This document shows, one piece after another, positions 1 to 6,107 of a DNA stretch of 8,774 nt. Made by a program: the position numbers and the translations under genes. Source of the stretch: Bacteroidales bacterium (GTDB lineage Bacteria > Bacteroidota > Bacteroidia > Bacteroidales > P3); contig DUQY01000102.1 in the NCBI GenBank assembly GCA_012837565.1, positions 1 to 8,774 of the forward strand. The letters run 5' to 3'. Position 1 is the stretch's first letter, and every line of letters starts with the position of its first letter. Under the pieces are notes generated by a model, which had not been told where the DNA came from, ran no database searches, and saw only the letters and a list, made by a program, of their open reading frames with translations.

Positions 1-2
1 AA

Positions 3-233
3 GAGGATGAGTTTGAAGAAACCAAAATCTATGAGGTGGATAATTTAATTGCTTATAAGGATATTAAGAATCCTTACCTGAGTCCTTTTATGAAAAACAA
101 ATACGTGGCTAATTTGGCAGATAAGATTGAAGATAAAATTGAGAAAACACAAGACGGATTTAATAATGCCATAGCTTATATTCAAGGAAACATTAGTAAT
201 AATCCATTTTCAAAAAATAAACCTAAAGAATAG
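3..233 (+). CDS. 3' end of an unrecognised gene (5' truncated by window edge)
   Basis: The reading frame is open from the first complete codon of the window to a TAG stop at 231-233, giving 76 visible residues that start EDEFEETKIYEVDNLIAYKD. A GTG at 36 could act as a start, but the frame continues upstream without a stop, so this is better read as the C-terminal end of a longer protein. The segment is highly charged and hydrophilic. It has an acidic start, a likely amphipathic helix around KYVANLADKIEDKIEKTQDG, and a basic tail ending FSKNKPKE; there is no membrane segment. I do not recognise the family. Only 24 nt separate the stop from the start of the exported barrel protein on the same strand, with no terminator between them, so the two are probably co-transcribed. 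In Bacteroidota such barrel genes often follow a sigma/anti-sigma pair, but nothing in this fragment proves that here. Confidence 0.6.
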   Translation, partial: EDEFEETKIYEVDNLIAYKDIKNPYLSPFMKNKYVANLADKIEDKIEKTQDGFNNAIAYIQGNISNNPFSKNKPKE

Positions 234-257
234 TATAAACAATTAAAATTAAATAAT

Positions 258-1814
258 ATGAAAACCAAGAATTTACTAGTTCTAATCCTCGTTTTAGGAT
301 TATCTTTCAATGCCTTCTCACAAGAAAAGATAACAATAAAGCAGGTTATTAAAAGCTCTGATAAATCTTCTAAAGAAGGAATCGTTATTAATGCTATTGA
401 GATAGAAACAGACGCTCCTGTTAGAATTATATCAGGAAAGGAAAATATTGTATATCTAACAGGGTATATTGAGAATCCTGATGATTATAAAGGGTTTTGT
501 GTGTTAAAGGATGAGGTTTTGAAGATTAATTCCCCTTCTCAAACACAAAAAGATTTTAATATCACAATTGAGTTGCAGAAAGAGGTTTATTTAGTTTGTT
601 TAGGTGAAAATTCAAAAGTAGATATAGATAATGGGGTCTTATCAGAACGTAGTGTATATATTAATTTGTTGAAGAACTCAGAAGCAAATTTTAACGGAGA
701 TATGAAACAAAGAGAGCTAACTTTTTTATCATTAGAAAATACAAAAGCATCTTTTAGGGGAGTAGCTGAATTGGGTCGTGCAAATATAATTGTTGGGGAG
801 AATTCTGAAATTAAGTTTTGGAATATTGATGGAGATTATGCAAAGGTTGTTGCAGATAAGGGTTCTGTGGTAGATTTTATAGGAAACATAGATACTGTTG
901 ATATGAAAACCCATAAGGATTCGTATATAAAACATGATTATACATGGACAGAACACTTATATTTTAGAATAGATTCTGCTTACTTTGCAGATGTTTCTAA
1001 GAAATTTAAAAGAATTGACGAAGATGGAACAATAAATCAATCTAAAGAGGATTCAATTTATCTAAGTAATGAATATAACACACATTTTAAGGCAATAGGT
1101 TTTTCTCATGAACACTATGAAAAATATAAAGAAGAAGAAGCTAATAGCGTTGAAAAGAAGAGAAAGTGGTATTATAATGAACATGTTACAGAAGACTTTG
1201 GGTTTCAATTTGGTTATGGAAGATTAAACTGGTCTAATAAGGTTAGCAATGTTGATGGTCTCTTTGCTTCACCACAAAATCAATACTCACTAAGATATGG
1301 TAATAGCTGGACAATGGGATTTAGATATGGATTCAAATTAGGTTGGAATGGCAGATGGAAGATATCAACAGGTATAGGATATGAATCAAATATATTCCGC
1401 TTTGATAATAATGTTAAGCTAATAGATATGGGAACAGAGAAAAGAATTGGCTTTGAAACGAATCCTGCAATAGATGCTAAAAGTAAATTAGTTGCACGTT
1501 ATGTTACTCTGCCTTTGTTTGTAAGGTTTAGGGCTGTTAAAAGCTTAGAACTTCATGTTGGAGCAATTGCTGGAGTTAATTTCAAATCTTCATCAACAGG
1601 GTTTAAAAGAAACTATGAAGCACTAGGCAGAGAAGTAAAAGAACGCTGGGGAAATAAATACGATAATCTCAAGCCATTAAAGTTAGACCTTCAAGCAGGT
1701 TTTGGATGGGATGCAATGAACTTTTATGTGAAATACTCTCTAACTCCAATGTTTAAAGATAATAAAGAAATAGAAGTTTATCCTTTTAGTGCTGGTATTT
1801 CTTTAGGACTATAA
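258..1814 (+). CDS. Exported GIN-like beta-helix / outer-membrane beta-barrel (PorT-like) protein
   Basis: This 518-residue protein is predicted to be exported and inserted in the outer membrane. Residues 1-21 form a signal peptide (Lys-rich start, Leu/Val/Ile core, cleavage after Ala-Phe-Ser, mature protein beginning Gln-Glu). Residues about 45-225 are short repeating beta-strands with frequent Asn/Gly/Asp turns (for example GENSKVDIDNG and GENSEIKFWNIDG), resembling the beta-helix of the GIN / DUF2807 'head' domain. Residues about 226-310 are a charged linker with a Lys/Glu-rich stretch near 287-303. Residues about 312-518 have alternating aromatic and polar strands (FGFQFGYGRLNW, WTMGFRYGFKLGW, YVTLPLFVRF, MNFYVKYSLTPMF) typical of the small outer-membrane barrel families (OMP_b-brl / PorT-like), ending PFSAGISLGL. 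The start follows an A/T-rich leader without a Shine-Dalgarno sequence, as is usual in Bacteroidota. It probably forms an operon with the gene upstream. Its ligand or role cannot be told; the domain calls are by pattern, not by search. Confidence 0.75.
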   Translation: MKTKNLLVLILVLGLSFNAFSQEKITIKQVIKSSDKSSKEGIVINAIEIETDAPVRIISGKENIVYLTGYIENPDDYKGFCVLKDEVLKINSPSQTQKDFNITIELQKEVYLVCLGENSKVDIDNGVLSERSVYINLLKNSEANFNGDMKQRELTFLSLENTKASFRGVAELGRANIIVGENSEIKFWNIDGDYAKVVADKGSVVDFIGNIDTVDMKTHKDSYIKHDYTWTEHLYFRIDSAYFADVSKKFKRIDEDGTINQSKEDSIYLSNEYNTHFKAIGFSHEHYEKYKEEEANSVEKKRKWYYNEHVTEDFGFQFGYGRLNWSNKVSNVDGLFASPQNQYSLRYGNSWTMGFRYGFKLGWNGRWKISTGIGYESNIFRFDNNVKLIDMGTEKRIGFETNPAIDAKSKLVARYVTLPLFVRFRAVKSLELHVGAIAGVNFKSSSTGFKRNYEALGREVKERWGNKYDNLKPLKLDLQAGFGWDAMNFYVKYSLTPMFKDNKEIEVYPFSAGISLGL

Positions 1815-1834
1815 AGCAAATGCAAATTAATAAG

Positions 1835-1870
1835 AAAAGCTTCGTTTAAATAAATAAACGAAGCTTTTTC
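1835..1870. terminator. Bidirectional intrinsic terminator between barrel gene and tRNA-Ser
   Basis: A perfect 14-bp inverted repeat (AAAAGCTTCGTTTA at 1835-1848, its complement at 1855-1868) encloses a 6-nt loop and is followed on the plus strand by a T-rich run (TTTTTCTTTT to 1874). On the minus strand the hairpin is followed by TTTTCTTATTAATTT. It begins 20 nt after the barrel gene's stop and about 9 nt beyond the 3' end of the tRNA on the opposite strand, so it can end transcription from both sides. Confidence 0.85.
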
Positions 1871-1877
1871 TTTTATG

Positions 1878-1965
1878 CGGAGAGTGGGGGATTCGAACCC
1901 GCGAAAGCCTTTAGAGCTTTACGCGCTTTCCAAGCGCGCTCCTTCAACCACTCGGACAACTCTCC
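1878..1965 (-). tRNA. tRNA-Ser (anticodon GGA)
   Basis: On the minus strand an 88-nt class II tRNA can be folded. The acceptor stem is GGAGAGT/ACTCTCC (1959-1965 with 1879-1885) with discriminator G at 1878. The D-arm lies around TCCGAGTGGTTGAAGGA. The anticodon stem is CGCGC/GCGCG with loop TTGGAAA, anticodon GGA at 1929-1931. A long variable arm (AAAGCTCTAAAGGCTTT) is typical of serine tRNAs, and the T-loop is TTCGAAT. It would read UCC and UCU codons. CCA is not encoded: G is followed by CAT. One oddity is that the T-stem halves GCGGG and CCCCC leave a C-C mismatch at the 50-64 pair (1901 and 1887). The gene lies 43 nt downstream of the pseudouridine-synthase-like gene on the same strand with no clear promoter of its own in the gap, so co-transcription is possible. 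Confidence 0.96.
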
Positions 1966-2008
1966 TTTTCCTTTTACTAAGGCCTATCAAACGAGCAATA
2001 GGATTTCT

Positions 2009-2965
2009 TTATTGTTCTGTATTATCTTCTTCTTCTGTTTTAATTTCCTTTTCTCCTCTTTCCAATGCTATTTCCTTATTCCCTTTTTCTACAAATATTG
2101 GTAGGTTTACATTCTTAAAGGTTAGTGGCAGAGAGGTTTCAATTCTTATTCTCTTCCCTGTTATTGGGTGTTGTAGTTGTAGGGAGGTACAGTATAGTTT
2201 TAAATAGTTTTCTGATATTTGTCTTGCTCCAAAACGGTGATCGCCTATTACAGGATTACCAATGCTACTTAGGATAAAGCGTGTTTGAAATTCAAAATAG
2301 GTATGTGGTGTTACTAGAATATGAGTGAAGGTTTCAAAGTTTTCTATCGTTGTATATTGAACTACGCATAGCTGAGCTCCTACTGCATCTTGCTTTTCTA
2401 CAAATATTCTATTCTTTGTGCCTGCTTTAAGCCAAACGTTTAATTTGTCGTTCTTGTGTTTTGGTTTGCCTGCAATTAGTGCGTGATATTCTTTTTTTGC
2501 TTGTGGGAATGTTCTTTTTAGTACTAGCTGTGCTTGTTTTGATTTGGCAAATAAACATACACCTGCTTCGTCGTCTTCTGGCGTTTCAATAACAAAGAGG
2601 TTTTGCCTTATTCCCCACTTCCTTCTAACATAGCTTTTGGTTAGGGCATAAAGGGATTTAGTCTTTTCATTTGGTTTTGCATCAACATGAACTCCTGCGG
2701 CTTTCAAAACAACTATTATATCTTCATCTTCAAAAAGAATTGGAACATCTGTTTTCTCTCTTGCTATGTGTTTCCCTCCTGAATATTTTGAATATTCTAT
2801 TTCTTCTCCTTTGCTTATTATTAGCTCTGGGCTTTTTGTAATTGCTCCCCTATAGGCTATGCAACCATAAATTATCATTTTCTTTGCCTTCGAGATGGAC
2901 ACTTCAGGGAAGGTTTCCAAAACTAAATTAAGTAGTGATACATTGTCTTTTGCGGTAATCTTCAT
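2009..2965 (-). CDS. RluA-family pseudouridine synthase homologue with degenerate active site
   Basis: The 318-residue product has the layout of RluA-type RNA pseudouridine synthases. It has an N-terminal S4-like RNA-binding segment (about 1-60, with SISKAKKMIIYGCIAYRG), the strand ILFEDEDIIVVLKAAG at 76-91 where the family has KPAG, the KKEYHALIAGKP motif at 157-168, and IGNPVIGDHRFGA at 235-247. The catalytic region, normally HRLDRxTSG followed by LFAKS, reads ETPEDDEAG at 127-135 followed by VCLFAKS. Glu130 therefore stands where the catalytic Asp belongs, and His, Arg, Thr and Ser are all replaced. The usual HQIRxH is FEFQTRF at 224-230. The last ~28 residues are a charged, Glu-rich tail. 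I infer an RNA-binding pseudoenzyme, or an enzyme with a changed mechanism, rather than a standard synthase. The ATG start faces a good -7 promoter element. tRNA-Ser follows downstream on the same strand. Confidence 0.8.
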   Translation of the reverse strand: MKITAKDNVSLLNLVLETFPEVSISKAKKMIIYGCIAYRGAITKSPELIISKGEEIEYSKYSGGKHIAREKTDVPILFEDEDIIVVLKAAGVHVDAKPNEKTKSLYALTKSYVRRKWGIRQNLFVIETPEDDEAGVCLFAKSKQAQLVLKRTFPQAKKEYHALIAGKPKHKNDKLNVWLKAGTKNRIFVEKQDAVGAQLCVVQYTTIENFETFTHILVTPHTYFEFQTRFILSSIGNPVIGDHRFGARQISENYLKLYCTSLQLQHPITGKRIRIETSLPLTFKNVNLPIFVEKGNKEIALERGEKEIKTEEEDNTEQ

Positions 2966-2984
2966 TAATTATTTCTTCTTATAG

Positions 2985-3016
2985 TTTGCAAAAGTACATT
3001 TTTTATTTTAATTTCG
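2985..3016 (+). promoter_or_regulatory. Bacteroidota-type promoter for the GldA-like / SGNH-like operon
   Basis: TTTG at 2985-2988 and TAATTTCG at 3009-3016 are separated by 20 nt. This fits the TTTG - N19-21 - TAnnTTTG consensus with one mismatch in the -7 element. It lies 26 nt upstream of the ATG at 3043. The -33 box directly abuts the minus-strand -7 box at 2989-2996, so the two divergent promoters overlap. Confidence 0.6.
2989..2996 (-). promoter_or_regulatory. Bacteroidota-type -7 element for the pseudouridine-synthase-like gene
   Basis: On the minus strand TACTTTTG matches the Bacteroidota -7 consensus TAnnTTTG exactly and lies 23 nt upstream of the ATG at 2965. No good -33 TTTG is found at the usual 19-21 nt distance, so the call rests on the -7 element and its position. 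Confidence 0.5.
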
Positions 3017-3042
3017 CAGTTCATTTCAAATATTGAATAACT

Positions 3043-3750
3043 ATGTCGATCTCAATTTCCAATCTTACAAAAATATATGGTCAGCAAAAAGCCTTGGATA
3101 ATGTCTCTTTAGAAATCAATAAAGGAGAGATTGTTGGGCTCTTGGGTCCTAATGGTGCAGGGAAAAGTACTATGATGAAAATCATTACTTGTTTTATCCC
3201 TCCAACCCAGGGTAGTGTTAGCGTTTGTGGCTATAATATCTTTGATGACTCAATTGAGGTTAGAAAGAAAATAGGCTATCTTCCAGAGCATAATCCTTTA
3301 TATCTTGATATGTATGTTAGGGAGTTTCTTCTTTTTATTGCAGGTATTCATAATTTAGGCAAAGAAAAGAAAGAAAGAACAGAATATATGATTGAGCTTA
3401 CTGGACTAACTAAGGAAGTAAATAAGAAGATTGGTGCTCTTTCAAAAGGATATCGACAAAGGGTTGGTATTGCTCAGGCTATGATTCATGACCCAGAGGT
3501 TCTTATTCTTGATGAGCCTACTTCAGGACTTGACCCTAATCAATTAATTGAGGTTAGAGAGCTAATTAAGAATGCAGGAAAAGATAAGACTGTCCTTCTT
3601 TCAACCCACATTATGCAAGAAGTCGAGGCAGTTTGTGACAGAACAATAATTATTAATAATGGCCTTGTGGTTGCAGATGACAACACTCAACACTTAATTG
3701 CAGATCAAAGTTTAGAAACAATATTTAGAAAGATAACTAAGAATCTTTAA
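3043..3750 (+). CDS. GldA-like ABC transporter ATP-binding protein, short form
   Basis: This is a 235-residue cytoplasmic ATPase of an ABC transporter. All nucleotide-binding motifs are present: Walker A GPNGAGKST at 35-43, Q-loop region GYLPEHNPLY at 78-87 (Glu in place of the usual Gln), signature LSKGYRQRV at 133-141, Walker B VLILDEP at 153-159, D-loop SGLD at 161-164 and H-loop STH at 187-189. Sequence texture (YLPEHNPLYLDMYVREFL, LSTHIMQEVEAVCDR) resembles the gliding-motility-associated GldA group, also found in non-gliding Bacteroidales. From memory GldA proteins are near 300 residues. Here the protein runs from ...VADDNTQHLIADQ straight into SLETIFRKITKNL, which looks like the family's final helix, so the intervening C-terminal domain of about 60-70 residues appears to be missing. 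No permease gene lies beside it, so its membrane partner must be encoded elsewhere. The next gene starts 7 nt after its stop. Confidence 0.85.
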   Translation: MSISISNLTKIYGQQKALDNVSLEINKGEIVGLLGPNGAGKSTMMKIITCFIPPTQGSVSVCGYNIFDDSIEVRKKIGYLPEHNPLYLDMYVREFLLFIAGIHNLGKEKKERTEYMIELTGLTKEVNKKIGALSKGYRQRVGIAQAMIHDPEVLILDEPTSGLDPNQLIEVRELIKNAGKDKTVLLSTHIMQEVEAVCDRTIIINNGLVVADDNTQHLIADQSLETIFRKITKNL

Positions 3751-3753
3751 GGA
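3749..3753 (+). promoter_or_regulatory. Shine-Dalgarno-like AAGGA overlapping the upstream stop codon
   Basis: AAGGA overlaps the TAA stop of the ABC gene (3748-3750) and lies 4 nt before the ATG at 3758. The other starts in this window have no such motif. The position suggests translational coupling of the two genes, although the spacing is short. Confidence 0.35.
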
Positions 3754-3757
3754 TGAA

Positions 3758-4873
3758 ATGAAGAAATCTATTAGACTTATATTATTCTTGTTCTTTATAC
3801 TGCTAAACTTTGAATCTTTCTCGCAGTTTGTAAGGCTGGAGAACTATCCTTTTATCAGCTATGAGGACAATAAGATTGAGTTCTTTGGTAGTTCAGAAAA
3901 AAGGTTTGATACTTTGTTTGAAAAGCTAAAACAAACAATTGCATTAGGAACAGATCAAGTTAGGGTTCTCCATATTGGAGATAAACAAATTACGGATGAT
4001 GTTTTCACTGCTCAAATCTATCATAATCTTTCCTTAACCCTTTGTGGACTTGAAAGCCGTAGGGGTATGCTTTGGGATGAGATAACAAATGTTAAAGCAA
4101 AGAAAGAATTGGAATATGAGATTGCTGACTACGATAAGAAAGAAGACATATTATGTAAGAAGTTTAGATTATATCATAGTCCCCTTAATGATTCCATTAG
4201 TATTTACATCAAAGACATTGAAACATCATATAAATCAATTTATTTTGAAGATAAGGGTTATACATTATTTGAAATAACAACACCAATAAACAAAGTTAGT
4301 TTGAGTATTATAAATAAATCAAGTGATAACTTTATTGTTTACGGACATTATTTGGAGTCAAAGAATGCAGGCTTTATTTACGATATTATTTCAGAAAACA
4401 GCATAAACACAGACCAGAGTATTTTTAATGCAAACATACTGCCAAGGCTAAAGACAATGAGTTTTGATATGGTTGTTATTTCATTAGGAGCAACATCTGC
4501 CTACAGCCCTGCTTATTTACCTGAGAGTTTTAAGCATGAGTTGAAAGAATTGTTAAAAAGGATAAGGACAAATAACCCAAATGTTCCAATCCTATTAATA
4601 ACGCCATTCGATTATTACGTAAACAGCAAGCCAAATCCAAGGTTAGAACTAACAACAGAGGATTTGATAGAGGTTGCCAAAACCTCAAACTGTGCTATCT
4701 GGAATTTTTATAAGATTATGGGTTCAAAAGGATCTTCCGACAACTGGAGTAGAAATGGCCTTATGGATAATAGGAAAACAAGCTTAACAAATAGAGGTTC
4801 GGTCTTGCAAGGAGAATTATACTACAATGCGTTGTGGCAATCTTTTGAGAACTATATAGGCAAAACAAATTGA
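3758..4873 (+). CDS. Exported SGNH/GDSL-hydrolase-like protein lacking catalytic residues
   Basis: This 371-residue protein starts with a signal peptide (MKKSIRLILFLFFILLNF, cleavage near Phe-Ser-Gln at 21-23), so it is expected in the periplasm or at the outer membrane. The body resembles the Bacteroidota SGNH/GDSL esterase-like group. VRVLHIGDKQITDDVFT at 68-84 matches the family's 'LHIGDSHIQADxFT'. MVVISLGATSAYS at 238-250 matches the block III strand normally ending LGxND/NE. SLTNRGSVLQGELYYNAL at 342-359 matches the end normally written DxxHxTxxGxxLQG. At each catalytic site the residue is changed: the Ser nucleophile is Lys76, Asn of block III is Thr246 or Ser247, and the Asp and His of block V fall on Arg339 and Ser342. 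I infer a non-catalytic binding or scaffold protein with this fold. It follows the ABC ATPase by 7 nt and is probably co-translated with it. No terminator is visible after it. Confidence 0.75.
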   Translation: MKKSIRLILFLFFILLNFESFSQFVRLENYPFISYEDNKIEFFGSSEKRFDTLFEKLKQTIALGTDQVRVLHIGDKQITDDVFTAQIYHNLSLTLCGLESRRGMLWDEITNVKAKKELEYEIADYDKKEDILCKKFRLYHSPLNDSISIYIKDIETSYKSIYFEDKGYTLFEITTPINKVSLSIINKSSDNFIVYGHYLESKNAGFIYDIISENSINTDQSIFNANILPRLKTMSFDMVVISLGATSAYSPAYLPESFKHELKELLKRIRTNNPNVPILLITPFDYYVNSKPNPRLELTTEDLIEVAKTSNCAIWNFYKIMGSKGSSDNWSRNGLMDNRKTSLTNRGSVLQGELYYNALWQSFENYIGKTN

Positions 4874-4901
4874 TACTAAATAAATAATAAACCCTCAAAA
4901 C

Positions 4902-4933
4902 CTTTTTTAAGTCAAATATAAATTATAATTTTG
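4902..4933 (+). promoter_or_regulatory. Candidate gapA promoter
   Basis: TAATTTTG at 4926-4933 matches the -7 consensus TAnnTTTG exactly. A T-run at 4903-4908 stands at the -33 distance in place of a perfect TTTG. Transcription would begin near 4940, leaving a leader of about 49 nt before the ATG at 4989. A 9-bp inverted repeat (4869-4877 and 4935-4943) flanks this element. Confidence 0.6.
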
Positions 4934-4988
4934 CAGTATCAATCTATTAGTTTTAAACAAATTTACTAATCAAATAAATTAAAAAGCA

Positions 4989-5993
4989 ATGGTAAAGATA
5001 GCAATCAACGGATTCGGACGTATCGGAAGAATCACTTTCAGAAACATGCAAAGAAAAAACAACATGGAAGTTGTTGCAATAAACGACCTAACAGATGCTA
5101 CAACTTTAGCACACTTACTAAAGTATGACTCTGTTCATGGACGTTTTGACGGAGAAGTTCATGCAGATGGAGATTTCTTAGTAGTTAATGGAAAGAGAAT
5201 CCGAGTATATGCAGAAAGAGACCCAGAAAACCTACCATGGGGAGAACTTGGCATAGATATCGTTGTTGAATCAACAGGTATTTTCCGCAATAGAGAAAAA
5301 ATGGGCAAACACATCAAAGCAGGAGCAAAGAAAGTTATTCTTACAGTTCCAGCAGAAAAATCAGAAGATGTTGACGCAACAGTAGTTTTAGGAGTTAACT
5401 GTGACACCTTAACAAAAGACATGGTTTATATTTCAAATGCATCATGTACAACAAACTGTTTAGCACCTATTGCAAAAGTACTTAACGATAGCTTTGGAGT
5501 AAAAAGAGGTATCATGAATACTATTCACGCTTACACAAACGACCAAAGCATATTAGACCTTCCACATAAAGACCTTCGCCGTGCAAGAGCAGCAGCAGTT
5601 TCAATAATTCCAACAAGCACAGGAGCAGCAAAAGCAGTTGGTTTAGTTATCCCAGAACTTAAAGGAAAATTAGACGGACTATCAATGAGAGTTCCAACTC
5701 CAGATGGTTCAGTTGTTGACCTAACAGTTGAATTATCAAAAACAGTAACTAAAGAAGAAGTTAATGCAGCAATGAAAAAAGCAGCAGAGGGTCCAATGAA
5801 AGGAATCTTAGAATACACAGAAGATCCAATCGTTAGCTGTGATATAGTAGGAAACCCTTATTCTTCAATTTTCGATTCAAAACTAACAATGGTTATGGAA
5901 GGAAATATGGTTAAGGTTATATCTTGGTATGACAATGAAAACGGATATTCAAACCGTGTTTGCGACTTAGCAGAAAAATTATCAAACCTATAA
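4989..5993 (+). CDS. gapA: Glyceraldehyde-3-phosphate dehydrogenase, type I, NAD-dependent
   Basis: This cytoplasmic glycolytic enzyme (334 residues, the normal family length) oxidises glyceraldehyde 3-phosphate to 1,3-bisphosphoglycerate with NAD and inorganic phosphate. The Rossmann start INGFGRIGR lies at 6-14. Asp33 in AINDLTD favours NAD over NADP. The catalytic Cys153 is in SNASCTTNCLAP (149-160) and His180 in NTIHAYTNDQ. RRARAAAVSIIPTSTGAAKA carries the phosphate-binding residues, and SWYDNENGYSNRV near the C-terminus is the usual signature. The gene appears to be a single transcription unit with its own promoter and terminator. It strongly prefers A-ended codons (GCA, ACA, CCA, TCA, TTA) compared with the neighbouring genes, which I read as expression-linked codon bias rather than transfer. 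Confidence 0.98.
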   Translation: MVKIAINGFGRIGRITFRNMQRKNNMEVVAINDLTDATTLAHLLKYDSVHGRFDGEVHADGDFLVVNGKRIRVYAERDPENLPWGELGIDIVVESTGIFRNREKMGKHIKAGAKKVILTVPAEKSEDVDATVVLGVNCDTLTKDMVYISNASCTTNCLAPIAKVLNDSFGVKRGIMNTIHAYTNDQSILDLPHKDLRRARAAAVSIIPTSTGAAKAVGLVIPELKGKLDGLSMRVPTPDGSVVDLTVELSKTVTKEEVNAAMKKAAEGPMKGILEYTEDPIVSCDIVGNPYSSIFDSKLTMVMEGNMVKVISWYDNENGYSNRVCDLAEKLSNL

Positions 5994-6030
5994 CTAAACA
6001 CAAGTTTACATTAAGTTTCACAAACAATAC

Positions 6031-6062
6031 AAAAGGCTATCTTTAATTAGGTAGCCTTTTTT
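6031..6062 (+). terminator. Intrinsic terminator after gapA
   Basis: AAAAGGCTATC (6031-6041) pairs with GGTAGCCTTTT (6050-6060), an 11-bp stem with one G-T wobble and an 8-nt loop, followed by more T residues. It lies 37 nt after the gapA stop. The T-tract is also where the -33 element of the next gene's promoter would fall. Confidence 0.85.
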
Positions 6063-6087
6063 GTTTGAAATAAATGATGTAAATTTG
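6057..6087 (+). promoter_or_regulatory. Candidate purM promoter
   Basis: TAAATTTG at 6080-6087 fits the -7 consensus TAnnTTTG. The best -33 candidate at the proper 19-nt spacing is TTTT at 6057-6060, inside the gapA terminator's T-tract; a real TTTG at 6064-6067 is too close (12 nt). The ATG at 6108 follows after only about 20 nt, so the leader is very short. Confidence 0.5.
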
Positions 6088-6107
6088 CAGGCGAAAAGAT
6101 TAATGGT

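Noticed and set aside
732..956. Minus-strand frame inside the barrel-protein gene
   Set aside because: Cys/Ile-rich low-quality translation, fully inside a better supported gene with signal peptide and barrel pattern.
1875..2207. Plus-strand open frame of about 110 codons
   Set aside because: It runs across the tRNA-Ser gene and antisense to the 3' end of the pseudouridine-synthase-like gene; the translation resembles typical read-through of a tRNA and a Leu/Ser-rich antisense shadow.
4874..4925. Terminator after the SGNH-like gene
   Set aside because: There is a T-run at 4903-4908 but no stable G/C-containing hairpin before it.
5159..5818. Two minus-strand frames opposite gapA
   Set aside because: Shadows caused by the strong codon bias of gapA; the plus strand is unmistakable GAPDH.
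4989..5993. Horizontal transfer of gapA because of its different codon use
   Set aside because: A-ended codon preference fits a highly expressed gene in an A/T-rich genome, and its promoter and terminator are of the same type as the neighbours'.
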